A stretch of DNA of 13,633 bases from Fidelibacterota bacterium 46_43 (GCA_001509335.1 LGGY01000148.1:1-13633), one strand, 5' to 3'. Counted from the first letter of the stretch, positions 1-8,094 are shown. The notes: generated from the sequence alone by a model not told the origin. Made by a program: numbers and translations.

Positions 1-347
1 TTTTCTTTAAAAAGTCGCTCTTTTGCTTCAAAAGCTTCCGGTGTGTCACAGGAAGGATCGGTATTGGGCATATCGAACACGGTGGTCACACCGCCCCTGA
101 TGGCTGCCCGGGACCCATTTTCAATCCCCTCCTTTGCAATAAACCCCGGTTCACGAAAATGGACATGGGGATCAATCATACCGGGCAGGATTAAGCCACC
201 TTCCACATCCAAAACGTCCATGGAGGGGCGGAGGGCAATTTGACCGATTTCCCGGATTTTTCCTTCATCAATCAGCACATCCTCCCGATCCATCCGGCCG
301 TCGGGATGTAAAACCGTTCCATTTTTCAGGAGGAGTGCCTTCAACAT
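1..347 (-). CDS. pyrC: Dihydroorotase, N-terminal 115 residues (cut by window edge)
   Basis: Dihydroorotase reversibly cyclises N-carbamoyl-aspartate to dihydroorotate, step three of pyrimidine synthesis, in the cytoplasm. The frame is open from ATG at 347 to the left edge. It shows the amidohydrolase beginning: a beta-rich N-terminal strand region, then GLILPGMIDPHVHFREPG (residues 51-68) with the two zinc-binding histidines H61 and H63. Next comes GGVTTVFDMPNT (85-96), the usual following motif of class I (Bacillus-type) dihydroorotases. The carboxylated lysine and remaining metal ligands lie outside the window. The ATG sits three bases after the purF stop, and the end of purF supplies an AGGA ribosome site, so it is very likely translated from the same message. 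Allantoinase and hydantoinase share the fold, but the HFREPG and FDMPNT pair favours dihydroorotase. Confidence 0.88.
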   Translation of the reverse strand, partial: MLKALLLKNGTVLHPDGRMDREDVLIDEGKIREIGQIALRPSMDVLDVEGGLILPGMIDPHVHFREPGFIAKEGIENGSRAAIRGGVTTVFDMPNTDPSCDTPEAFEAKERLFKE

Positions 348-350
348 CTT

Positions 351-1787
351 CTAATTCCTGTCCGATTCAATTTTTTCCTGTTCGATATGATACAGAATTT
401 CCTTTGTAATCCCCGTCGGATAATTTCCCGAAAAACAGGCATCACAAATGGGCAGATCCTGGTAAAGTTCCTGCAGGTCTTCCAGTTTCTGATAGATCAC
501 GGCATCTGCCCCGATCACCCGTGCGATTTCTTCATTGTCGTTATAATGGGACGCCACCATTTCTTTCCGGACGGACATGTCGATACCGTAAATGCAGGGA
601 AATTTGATGGGCGGCGAAGCGGACACAAAGAAAACCTTCGCGGCGCCGTATTCCCGCAGCAGGTGAATGATATGCCGGGAGGTGGTTCCCCGGACGATGG
701 AATCATCCACCACGGCTACTTTCCGGCCTTTGATGATATCTTTGATGGGATTGAGCTTCTGTTTGACCACATTTTCCCGCTCTTTCTGGGTGGGAGTGAT
801 AAAACTCCGCCCTACAAAATGGTTTTTCGCCAATCCCCGCCGGTAAGGCACCCGGACCTCTTCCGCCAGTCCCGATGCAAAAAAGTACGCCGAATTGGGG
901 ACATCAATGATGATATCGGGGTCAATATCGGCTTCCAGGAAGGTTTTTGCCAGCTTTTTGCCCATTTTCACCCGTTCACTGGCCACCAGGCGTTGATGGA
1001 ATACCGAATCCTCCCGGGCAAAATAGATATATTCAAAAACACAGAAGGCCTGTTTTTCCTGCCTGAGAATTTTGGAGTGGACATTCATCTCATTATCAAT
1101 AAACACCGCCTCACCCGGTTGCAGATCCCGAACCATTTCATATCCCAGAAAATCAAAGACCGTGGTTTCTGAAGCAAAGGCATAAACCACACCCTGGTCC
1201 GTGAGTTTCCGTCCCATCACCAAAGGCCGGATACCATAGGGATCCGTAAAAGCCAGAAATCCCTTGTTGGCAATAATGGTCAGGGCGGAATAGGCTCCTT
1301 TCACCAGACCCTGGACTTCCGACACCACATCAAAAAGGTCATTGACCTTTAAATGTTTCAGATCCTTCTTTTCCAGCTGAGCGGCGAAGGTATACAGAAT
1401 GAGGGCTACATCGTTGGATGTATCCAGAAGACGCATGTTGTCCTCATAGAGCCGTCTTCGTAATTCCTGAAAATTGATCACATTCCCATTGTGAACCATG
1501 GCCAGTCCGTAAGGGTAGTTGACGGCGATGGGCTGGGCATCTACCTCCAGGGTAGACCCCATGGTGGCATACCGCACATGCCCCAGGCCGCATCTTCCCC
1601 GAAAGGCTTCCGGATCAGAATTTCTAAAGACCCGGCTCACGTGTCCCTGTCCCTTTTTCATCCGGAAACGGCCGTTCAGGGTCACAATACCGGCTGCATC
1701 CTGTCCCCGGTGCTGAATCACCGTCAATCCGTTAATCAGCTCCGCGGATATATCCTCATGACCTGTAATTCCAATAATACCACACAT
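351..1787 (-). CDS. purF: Amidophosphoribosyltransferase (glutamine PRPP amidotransferase), Fe-S type
   Basis: Catalyses the committed step, PRPP plus glutamine to 5-phosphoribosylamine. The N-terminal Ntn glutaminase domain (about 1-235) begins MCGIIG, so Cys2 becomes the nucleophile after Met removal. HVRYATMG (70-77) and HNGN (99-102) are also typical. The C-terminal phosphoribosyltransferase domain holds the PRPP loop VAVVDDSIVRGTTS (357-370). Four cysteines, C249, C398, C448 and C451, match in place and spacing the 4Fe-4S ligands of the Bacillus subtilis enzyme, so I infer an oxygen-sensitive cluster. Unlike that enzyme there is no propeptide: an in-frame TAA lies directly before the ATG. 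Length 478 is normal. AGGAG at 1800-1804 is the ribosome site, with a rather long 12-base spacer. It lies 18 bases after purN and is followed almost immediately by pyrC. Confidence 0.97.
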   Translation of the reverse strand: MCGIIGITGHEDISAELINGLTVIQHRGQDAAGIVTLNGRFRMKKGQGHVSRVFRNSDPEAFRGRCGLGHVRYATMGSTLEVDAQPIAVNYPYGLAMVHNGNVINFQELRRRLYEDNMRLLDTSNDVALILYTFAAQLEKKDLKHLKVNDLFDVVSEVQGLVKGAYSALTIIANKGFLAFTDPYGIRPLVMGRKLTDQGVVYAFASETTVFDFLGYEMVRDLQPGEAVFIDNEMNVHSKILRQEKQAFCVFEYIYFAREDSVFHQRLVASERVKMGKKLAKTFLEADIDPDIIIDVPNSAYFFASGLAEEVRVPYRRGLAKNHFVGRSFITPTQKERENVVKQKLNPIKDIIKGRKVAVVDDSIVRGTTSRHIIHLLREYGAAKVFFVSASPPIKFPCIYGIDMSVRKEMVASHYNDNEEIARVIGADAVIYQKLEDLQELYQDLPICDACFSGNYPTGITKEILYHIEQEKIESDRN

Positions 1788-1805
1788 TTATGATTGTATC
1801 TCCTG

Positions 1806-2387
1806 TTAATGAATTTTTCCTGTCAACACATCCCGGATCACCTGGCTGTACAAGGACCGTTCGACGGCAAGTCCCCGTTTTTCCACCTCTTCCAATGTAT
1901 CCGCACCGCGGAGGTCCACTGTTTTCTGAGCCAGCACAGGCCCGGTATCCACCCCGTCATCGATGAGATGCACGGTGATTTTCGTCTCTTTGAGTCCCTT
2001 TTCAAAGGCCCATTCATACCCTCCGATGCCCTGAAACTGTGCCGTATCAGCCGGGTGGATATTCAAAATCCGGTTCCGGTAACGGTGAATGAAAAAGGGG
2101 GTTAAAATACGCATAAATCCGGCCAGGATGATATAATCCGGTCTGTATTTATCCAGGTTTTCAATCAGTTCCTCTTCAAATTCCCGACGTTTTTTTCCTT
2201 TTGAGGAGACGCAAATCGCCGGAATGCCGGCTTTCCGGGCCGTTTCAAGTCCAGCCGCCGAACAGGTGTTTGAAACCACCACCGCCACTTCGCACAATCC
2301 TTTCAGGATTCCTTCCCGGCTTTCCCGGAGGATTGCCGCCATGTTGGATCCCCTTCCGCTGATGAGAATCGCCAGCCGGGCAGTCAT
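1806..2387 (-). CDS. purN: Phosphoribosylglycinamide formyltransferase 1 (folate-dependent)
   Basis: Transfers a formyl group from 10-formyltetrahydrofolate to GAR, giving FGAR (step three). It has 193 residues, within the family range. The N-terminal strand and loop LISGRGSN (8-15) binds the phosphate of GAR. LAGFMRIL (88-95) is the family core. NIHP gives catalytic N109 and H111, and DDGVDTGP (143-150) carries the third catalytic residue, D147. The loop after NIHP reads ADTAQFQG instead of the usual LLPxFxG pattern, a divergent substrate-side loop with the catalytic residues kept. The ATG overlaps the purD stop as ATGA, with a strong purine-rich GGGAGGGG ribosome site just upstream, so translation is likely coupled to purD. 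The formate-using alternative PurT is not present in the window. Confidence 0.96.
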   Translation of the reverse strand: MTARLAILISGRGSNMAAILRESREGILKGLCEVAVVVSNTCSAAGLETARKAGIPAICVSSKGKKRREFEEELIENLDKYRPDYIILAGFMRILTPFFIHRYRNRILNIHPADTAQFQGIGGYEWAFEKGLKETKITVHLIDDGVDTGPVLAQKTVDLRGADTLEEVEKRGLAVERSLYSQVIRDVLTGKIH

Positions 2388-3634
2388 AGATTCCCCTCCC
2401 GCCTGCCGATGTCACGACGCAGATATTTATCCTGAAAATGGATTTTATCCACTTCTGTATAGACCTTTTTGATGGCTTCCTGAAGATTTTTACCCCGTGC
2501 TACCACATTTAGTACCCGGCCGCCGTTGGTAAGCAGCCTGCCTTGTTCCTGCCGGGTTCCTGCATGAAAGAGGAGGGTTCCGGTAGAAAGTTTCTCCAAC
2601 CCGGTGATTTCATACCCTTTCTGATACCTGCCCGGATATCCCCCCGAAGCCAAAACCACATCCATAAAGGTATCCGGGTAAAACTGAGGATTCACGCTGT
2701 CCAGCGTTCCGGACAAAGCCCCCTCAATCAGTTCCGCCAGAGAGGATTTCAATGCCGGCAGAATAACCTCTGTTTCAGGATCGCCGAATCGCACGTTGTA
2801 TTCCAGCACTTTCGGGCCATCTCCCGTCATCATGATGCCAAAATAGATGACACCCCTGTACTCAAACCCTTCTTCACGGATGCCCTTCATGGTCGGTTCT
2901 ATTACGTCTTTCTGCACTGCTTTTGCCATGGCGGGGGTATACCAGGGGACGGGACAATAGGCTCCCATGCCGCCGGTGTTGGGGCCTTTATCGCCTTCGT
3001 AAGCCTGTTTATGGTCCTGTGAGGGTAAAAGAAGGCGGATGGTCTTTCCGTCCGTGATCCCAATAACGGACATTTCACGTCCCCTTAAGCGTTCCTCCAG
3101 CAGAAAGGGGGCATCCTTTCCATATTTCTTTTTCAGGTCTGAAATAGCTTCCAGGGCTTCCGGTTCAGATTCGCACACCGTTACGCCCTTTCCCGCCGCC
3201 AGTCCGTCATATTTCACCACTACCTGTCCGTTCAAAGACCGGATAAAAGCCCGGGGATCACCCTTTTCGGATGAATACATGCAGCGGGCCGTGGCTACCC
3301 CATATTTTTTCATGAATTGCTTAGAGTAAATCTTCGACGCTTCCAGTTGGGCCGCCGCTTTTGACGGGCCGAAGACCTTTACTGTCGATCCTGCAAAAGC
3401 GTCATAAATACCCTGAGCCAGGGGATCTTCCGGGCCCACCACCAGCCAGTCGATCCCTTTGGATTCACAAAAAGACTTCAGGGCTTTAAAATCCATGGAA
3501 TCTAGGGGATGGTTATGGAGTGTTCCCCCGTTTCCGGGAATCACCAAAATATTTTCCTCTCCCACATCGAGTCCCAGTTTCCAAGCCAGGGCATGTTCCC
3601 GTCCGCCGGACCCGAGGATGGCAATTTTCGTCAT
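2384..3634 (-). CDS. purD: Phosphoribosylamine-glycine ligase (GAR synthetase)
   Basis: ATP-grasp enzyme joining phosphoribosylamine and glycine to make GAR (step two). It has 416 residues, close to the usual 420-430. The N-terminal Rossmann-like domain starts with ILGSGGREHALAW (6-18). The ATP-grasp domain contains VVVKYDGLAAGKGV (138-151), the signature QDHKQAYEGDKGPNTGGMGA (206-225) and VLEYNVRFGDPE (276-287) with the metal-binding Glu and Asn. The C-terminal domain ends around GRVLNVVARG (372-381). All key motifs are intact. The start overlaps the purB stop as ATGA and is preceded by GGGAGGA, so the pair is translationally coupled. Its unstable substrate comes from PurF, encoded two genes downstream. 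It is a single-domain enzyme here, not fused to PurM or PurN as in animals. Confidence 0.97.
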   Translation of the reverse strand: MTKIAILGSGGREHALAWKLGLDVGEENILVIPGNGGTLHNHPLDSMDFKALKSFCESKGIDWLVVGPEDPLAQGIYDAFAGSTVKVFGPSKAAAQLEASKIYSKQFMKKYGVATARCMYSSEKGDPRAFIRSLNGQVVVKYDGLAAGKGVTVCESEPEALEAISDLKKKYGKDAPFLLEERLRGREMSVIGITDGKTIRLLLPSQDHKQAYEGDKGPNTGGMGAYCPVPWYTPAMAKAVQKDVIEPTMKGIREEGFEYRGVIYFGIMMTGDGPKVLEYNVRFGDPETEVILPALKSSLAELIEGALSGTLDSVNPQFYPDTFMDVVLASGGYPGRYQKGYEITGLEKLSTGTLLFHAGTRQEQGRLLTNGGRVLNVVARGKNLQEAIKKVYTEVDKIHFQDKYLRRDIGRREGNL

Positions 3635-4998
3635 GATTCCTCCCTGAGATATTTCCGGACCTCCGCCGTCATGGAAAGGGCCAGCTGAGGTGCCAGTCCT
3701 ACATAGCTTTCGGGTCGGAGAGCTTTCAGTTTACGAACCAGCGCCGGATCCACATCCAGTGTTTCCAAAGACCTGTGCAGTGTTTCCAGGGTTATCACCT
3801 GCCCACGCGTAAGATTTTTCATGATCCCGTAAGGATCTGAAACACCCGCTTTCCTTAACACCGTCTGGACAGGTTCCGCCAGGAGTTCGGGATGTTTTGA
3901 CACTTCTTCCAGGGCAAAGGGGGCATTGACGCGGATTTTCGATAGTCCCCGCAAGGTTTCCGAGATGGCCAGGTATGCGTGTCCCAGGGCCACACCCATA
4001 TTCCGTGCCACAGTGCTGTCGGACAGATCCCGTTGAAGGCGGGATGTGGTCAGACTTTCGGAGAGGGCGGCCAGGAGGGCATTGGAGAGTTTCAGGTTGC
4101 CTTCGCTGTTTTCAAAATTGATGGGATTCACTTTATGGGGCATGGTAGAGGATCCCACCTCCCCTTTTGTTACGGATAAGAGAAGATACCCCTGCATCAG
4201 GTAAAGCCAGGTATCCTGGTCCATGTCCCGGATAATCTGATTGATACGGCGGGTGATATCGAAATATTCCGCCCAGGTGTCATGATCCTCAATCTGGGTT
4301 GTCAGGGGATTGATTTCCAGGCCGTAGCGTTTCATAAACCGCCGGGCAAACGCCGGCCAGTCTTTATTGGGACATGCGGTGGTGAAAGCGGAATAATTTC
4401 CCGTTGCCCCGTTTAATTTGGCCCGGAAGACGAGGTTTTTCAGTTTTTTGTACTGGTTGAAAAGGCGGTTCAGAAAAACGGCTGTTTCTTTGCCATAGCT
4501 GGTGGGAGATGCCATCTGTCCGTGAGTCCGGGCTGGAAAAACCGTATCCGCCCATGTTTCCGAAAGATCGCAGAGGGTGATAAGCAGCTCTTCAAGCTGA
4601 GGCAGCTGGTGTGTATCCCGGTAGTTTTTCAACAGAAAGGTCCAGGCAAGATTGTTCACATCTTCCGATGTCAACCCAAAATGAATCCGGTTGGGTTCCC
4701 GGAGTCCTGCCGTTTTTTGCAGGTAAATTTCGCAGGCCTTTACATCGTGATTGATCTCTTTCTCGATAGCTTTGATGGCTTTGTAATCTTTTTCATCGAA
4801 ATTCTTTTCAATGGCTTCAAGCCGTTCGATCTCATCCGGTGTGAGGGGTGAAAAACAGCGCATCTCGTCCAGTGCCCGGATAAAGCGGATTTCCGTGATG
4901 ACCCGCATCCGCATGAGGGCCAATTCGGAAAAAGAGTCCCGGAGGGCATCCAGGCGGTCTGCATAGCGCCCGTCCAGGGGAGAAATAGCTTTAAACAT
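3631..4998 (-). CDS. purB: Adenylosuccinate lyase
   Basis: Fumarase/aspartase-superfamily lyase that cleaves SAICAR to AICAR plus fumarate (step eight) and later adenylosuccinate to AMP. I choose ATG at 4998 rather than the in-frame ATG at 5022. The protein then begins MFKAISPLDGRYADRL, matching the E. coli PurB N-terminus, and AGGAG at 5006-5010 lies seven bases ahead. The product is 455 residues. Visible motifs are LTSEDVNNL (109-117), RTHGQMASPTSYGKE (157-171) and the superfamily signature GSSTMPHKVNPINFENSEGN (282-301), containing the flexible catalytic-serine loop. Overall it resembles the E. coli-type rather than the shorter Bacillus-type enzyme. The start overlaps the end of purC/E by eight bases and the stop overlaps purD by four, placing it firmly inside the operon. 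Confidence 0.97.
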   Translation of the reverse strand: MFKAISPLDGRYADRLDALRDSFSELALMRMRVITEIRFIRALDEMRCFSPLTPDEIERLEAIEKNFDEKDYKAIKAIEKEINHDVKACEIYLQKTAGLREPNRIHFGLTSEDVNNLAWTFLLKNYRDTHQLPQLEELLITLCDLSETWADTVFPARTHGQMASPTSYGKETAVFLNRLFNQYKKLKNLVFRAKLNGATGNYSAFTTACPNKDWPAFARRFMKRYGLEINPLTTQIEDHDTWAEYFDITRRINQIIRDMDQDTWLYLMQGYLLLSVTKGEVGSSTMPHKVNPINFENSEGNLKLSNALLAALSESLTTSRLQRDLSDSTVARNMGVALGHAYLAISETLRGLSKIRVNAPFALEEVSKHPELLAEPVQTVLRKAGVSDPYGIMKNLTRGQVITLETLHRSLETLDVDPALVRKLKALRPESYVGLAPQLALSMTAEVRKYLREES

Positions 4999-6385
4999 CC
5001 TGTTGCTCCTGTAATTTCGCATTGGACTGATCCAGATTTTCTTTCACCTGTTGAATTTTATCCCGGAAGCGATGTTTTACTGAGGGGGTATTCAGGCAGA
5101 GGACGGCGGCATCAGCGGCATTTTTAGGATCCACCACTGTCAGGGCCGGTGTATCGGAGGGCATCATGAGGGAGGAATTTATATTTACCAGAAAGTCCGT
5201 CTTGTCGCTGAAGGGCGGACAATTAATCACCGGAACCGGCAGGTTTGCGGAAAGGGCACCGCCCAGCCCATTGGAACGTCCTGCCACGGCAATAATCGAA
5301 ACCGGTTCATGGCATTGGATGACATCTTGCAGGATCACCGGAATTTTTTCCCCGTTTTTATGGGCCGATACCACCCGCATTTTAACGGCGATATCATACT
5401 GTTTAATCCGTTCCGCCATTTTTTCCGCGTGGGGAATATCGGACGGAGATCCCATGACAATCACAACACAACCTTCTTTCAAAAACCCTGCATCCCTGAG
5501 ATTTTTCAGCACTCTGTCCGTCGGATCCACAGGGGGATAGTTCAGCGCAGCTCCTGTAATCCGCTCGTACAATTCCAGATAGCGCCGGCTTGTTTCGGCC
5601 ACGATGTCTTCCGGCAGTGTTTCCGGATATTCTCCCCCCTTTTTGTGTTCCATCAGGTAATTCCGGACAAATTCCTTATCCAGTTGTTCCACAGATTCCG
5701 GATTTTTATCATAGGCTTCTTTCAGCCAGAAACGGGAGGAATCGGGGGTATGGATTTCATCAATCAGCACCAGCTCTCCGTCAATGAGTCCGAACTCATA
5801 CTTGGTATCCACCAGGATAATCCCCCGTTCCTGGAGCATGGCACTCCCCTTTTCAAAAAGGCTGAGGGACAGGGCATGCATCTTTTCATAGAGCTCCCGG
5901 GGTGTCCATCCTTCTTTTACAATCTCTTCGGCACTGATGGGCCGGTCCGACGCTTCTTTGGTTGTGGGTGTGACGATGGGTTTCGTAAAGGGAGCATTTT
6001 TTGTGAGTCCGTCAGGCACCGGCACACCGGAAACAGTCCGTTCACCTTTCTGATATTTCCGCCAGGCGGATCCGGTCAGGTAGGCCCGGACGATGATTTC
6101 CAGCCGGATGGGCTCGGCTTCACGAACCAGGCTGATGGCAGGATCCACGGTTTTTACAAAGTGGTTGGGACACATATCCCGGGTTTTCTCAAACCACCAG
6201 GCCGCCAGGGAATTAAGGACGGCGCCTTTGGAGGGGACCGGTGTTTTCAATACCTGATCAAAGCTGGATATCCGGTCTGTGGCCAGGATCAGGCGATGAT
6301 GGGCATCGGCCCTGAAACTTTCACGGACTTTCCCGCTGTGGAGTTTTTTTAATTGGGGGGATTCAAAACGGGTCAGGCAATCCAT
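4991..6385 (-). CDS. purCE: Bifunctional SAICAR synthase - class II AIR carboxylase (PurC-PurE fusion)
   Basis: One 464-residue protein covering steps six and seven. Residues 1 to about 298 are SAICAR synthetase (CAIR plus aspartate plus ATP): SGKVRESF (17-24), TDRISSFDQV (36-45), RAYLTGSAWRKY (100-111), DTKYEFGL (193-200) and DEIHTPDSSRFW (209-220). The pattern is that of the long, yeast ADE1-like type. Residues from about 306 to 430 are a PurE domain of class II, which carboxylates AIR directly with CO2: GSPSD (312-316), SAHK (340-343) and AVAGRSNGLG (366-375), where class I enzymes have SAHR and GAAHLPG. The C-terminal 30 residues are charged and Gln-rich. PurK is therefore not required and none is seen. 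The domain order equals that of animal PAICS. AGGAGG at 6393-6398 precedes the ATG by seven bases. There is no frameshift or stop at the junction, so the fusion looks genuine. Confidence 0.95.
   Translation of the reverse strand: MDCLTRFESPQLKKLHSGKVRESFRADAHHRLILATDRISSFDQVLKTPVPSKGAVLNSLAAWWFEKTRDMCPNHFVKTVDPAISLVREAEPIRLEIIVRAYLTGSAWRKYQKGERTVSGVPVPDGLTKNAPFTKPIVTPTTKEASDRPISAEEIVKEGWTPRELYEKMHALSLSLFEKGSAMLQERGIILVDTKYEFGLIDGELVLIDEIHTPDSSRFWLKEAYDKNPESVEQLDKEFVRNYLMEHKKGGEYPETLPEDIVAETSRRYLELYERITGAALNYPPVDPTDRVLKNLRDAGFLKEGCVVIVMGSPSDIPHAEKMAERIKQYDIAVKMRVVSAHKNGEKIPVILQDVIQCHEPVSIIAVAGRSNGLGGALSANLPVPVINCPPFSDKTDFLVNINSSLMMPSDTPALTVVDPKNAADAAVLCLNTPSVKHRFRDKIQQVKENLDQSNAKLQEQQDV
5006..5010 (-). 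promoter_or_regulatory. Ribosome binding site deciding the purB start
   Basis: AGGAG lies seven bases before ATG at 4996-4998, inside the last codons of purC/E. It rules in the shorter PurB, whose N-terminus is the conserved one. The in-frame ATG at 5022 has no such site. Confidence 0.8.
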
Positions 6386-6401
6386 GGATCTTCCTCCTGT
6401 T

Positions 6402-8018
6402 TTAATGCTTGAAATGACGCATTCCGGTAAATATCATCGTCATCTCAAGGTCATCGGCTTTTTTAATCACGGCTTTATCCCGGATGGATCCACCGGGTTG
6501 TACAATAGTCCGTATCCCGTTGGCATGGCTCAGTTCCACATTATCCGGGAAAGGAAAAAAGGCATCGGAAAAAAGCACGGCCTTTCCCATCTGCCGGCGG
6601 ATATATTCTTCCAGGCCATCCGGATCACCGATATATTCATTTTTCAGGTTTTCCCGGCAGCAAGCCAGGGTGAGTCGGGTGGAATTCACCCGGTTGGGCT
6701 GACCGCAACCCATCCCCAGCAGCTGAATATCCCCATCATCACATGTCCGGGCTACGCAGATGGCATTGGATTTCAGCTGACGGACAGCCGTCAGACCGAA
6801 ACGCATCAGGCTTTCATCGACCGGATCTTTTTTGCGACTTACATATACCACCTTTTCCAGTAACTCGCGGTCTGCATCCTGGTAAAGCAGGGCATTATAG
6901 ATGAATTTCATGTCGTGGGACGGTTGCAGCCTGGCCGGATCAAACACGATGATGCGCAAATTCTTATGCTGTTTCAAATACTCAAGGGCATCCTTTTTAA
7001 ATCCCGGTGCCGCTAAAATTTCCACAAACTTTCTCTCGCTTTTATCTTCCGCATCAAGGTTCAGGAATTGGGCGGTTTCAAGGGTCATCGGTTTATTAAA
7101 AGCAATAACCGAGCCAAAAGCAGACACCGGATCTCCCGCCCAGGCTTTTTCGAAGACCTTTCGCTGGTTTTTCCCTTCACTGAGTCCGCAGGGATTGGCA
7201 TGTTTGATGATCGCACACCCACTGTCTTTCAGATCCCGAACCGCTTCCAGGGCGCCGTATAAATCGAACATATTGTTGTACGAAATAGCTTTGCCATGAA
7301 GAACCTCCATATCACAGAGGGAATCAGGAGCATTCCGCAGGCGGTAAAGGCTCCCTTTCTGGTGACTGTTTTCCCCATAGCGAAGGACCTGGGCCCGGTC
7401 AAAGGCAAAGCGCAGGGTGGGTTCGCCGGCCTGTTCGTCCATGGTCGTGGCAATCAGGCTGTCGTAATCGGCTGTATGGTTAAAGGCTTTCCGCATGAGT
7501 GTGAAGCGGGTTTCCAGGTCGGTATTTCCCTTGTGGGCTGTGATATTTTCCATGACCATCCCGTAATCTGCAGGATCTACAACGGTTGTAACCCATCTGT
7601 AATTTTTTGCGGCAGCCCGGATCATGGTGGGACCTCCAATATCTATATTTTCTATCAGACGGGTCAAATCTGCACCCTCTTTTTTCACGTTTCCGAAGGG
7701 ATACAGATTGCATACCACCATATCGATGGGAAGAATTCCCAGGGTTTCCGCTTCGTACCGGTCCTTTTCCCGGTCAAAAAGCAGGGCCGATTCAATCTGA
7801 AACGAGATGGTTTTCATCCGGCCTCCAAAGGCTTCGGGATTGCCTGTAACCGACTGAATATCGGTCACGGAAATACCCGCCTCTTTCAACACCCGGCTTG
7901 TCCCGCCGGTGGATAAGATTTCACACCCTGCTTTCTGCAAAAACTTTCCCAATTCCGACAGGCCGGTTTTGTCTGAGACACTGATTAAAACCCGTTTGAT
8001 TGATCCGTAACTTTTCAT
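6402..8018 (-). CDS. purH: Bifunctional AICAR transformylase / IMP cyclohydrolase
   Basis: Performs the last two steps, AICAR to FAICAR (10-formyl-THF) and then ring closure to IMP. It has 538 residues, slightly over the usual 510-530. The N-terminal MGS-like cyclohydrolase domain (about 1-145) has SVSDKTGL (13-20), STGGT (36-40), CNLYPF (103-108) and ENIDIGGPTMIRAAAKN (123-139). The transformylase domain has VLRYGENSHQ (211-220), SYNN (246-249) and the catalytic pair K272-H273 in IIKHANPCG (270-278). It ends in GMRHFKH. The segment after GGRMKT (65-70) reads ISFQIESALLF, where most PurH proteins have LHPxxxxGIL. The catalytic-type residues K69, Y106, D126 and K138 remain. AAGGA at 8024-8028 precedes the ATG by five bases. 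It is the first gene after the 227-base gap and probably has its own promoter. Confidence 0.96.
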   Translation of the reverse strand: MKSYGSIKRVLISVSDKTGLSELGKFLQKAGCEILSTGGTSRVLKEAGISVTDIQSVTGNPEAFGGRMKTISFQIESALLFDREKDRYEAETLGILPIDMVVCNLYPFGNVKKEGADLTRLIENIDIGGPTMIRAAAKNYRWVTTVVDPADYGMVMENITAHKGNTDLETRFTLMRKAFNHTADYDSLIATTMDEQAGEPTLRFAFDRAQVLRYGENSHQKGSLYRLRNAPDSLCDMEVLHGKAISYNNMFDLYGALEAVRDLKDSGCAIIKHANPCGLSEGKNQRKVFEKAWAGDPVSAFGSVIAFNKPMTLETAQFLNLDAEDKSERKFVEILAAPGFKKDALEYLKQHKNLRIIVFDPARLQPSHDMKFIYNALLYQDADRELLEKVVYVSRKKDPVDESLMRFGLTAVRQLKSNAICVARTCDDGDIQLLGMGCGQPNRVNSTRLTLACCRENLKNEYIGDPDGLEEYIRRQMGKAVLFSDAFFPFPDNVELSHANGIRTIVQPGGSIRDKAVIKKADDLEMTMIFTGMRHFKH

Positions 8019-8036
8019 AGGAATCCTTTTATTTTA

Positions 8037-8082
8037 ATGATGAATGATGAGTTGAGTGAAGAATGAATAATAATGAGCTGAG
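8037..8082. repeat. Degenerate heptanucleotide repeat (ATGATGA-like)
   Basis: Two perfect ATGATGA units at 8037-8043 and 8044-8050 are followed by about four decayed 7-base units rich in GA and AAT. A 7-base period does not fit coding sequence. It resembles, in unit length only, the heptamer repeats upstream of purM. Confidence 0.4.
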
Positions 8083-8094
8083 TTTTTAGTTCAA
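8067..8094 (-). promoter_or_regulatory. Candidate sigma70-like promoter for purH half-operon
   Basis: On the minus strand, TTGAAC (8089-8094) is separated by 16 bases from TATTAT (8067-8072). It matches the -35 consensus at four of six positions and the -10 at five of six. The predicted start near 8060 would give a leader of about 40 bases before the purH ATG. The position, in the only internal gap larger than 20 bases, makes an internal promoter reasonable. AT-rich repeat sequence can give chance matches, so this is tentative. Confidence 0.35.

Noticed and set aside
4999..5022. Upstream ATG of purB adding eight residues
   Set aside because: No ribosome site, a non-conserved N-terminus and a longer overlap with purC/E. 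ATG at 4998 is much better supported.
5309..6352. Long plus-strand open frame of 347 codons antisense to purC/E
   Set aside because: Rich in His, Phe and Gly in the manner of antisense shadows, with no recognisable motif and no ribosome site. The opposite strand encodes a clearly conserved enzyme. The same reasoning removes the other long plus-strand frames at 387-1172, 2543-3022, 8366-9172, 11634-12380 and 12530-13285.
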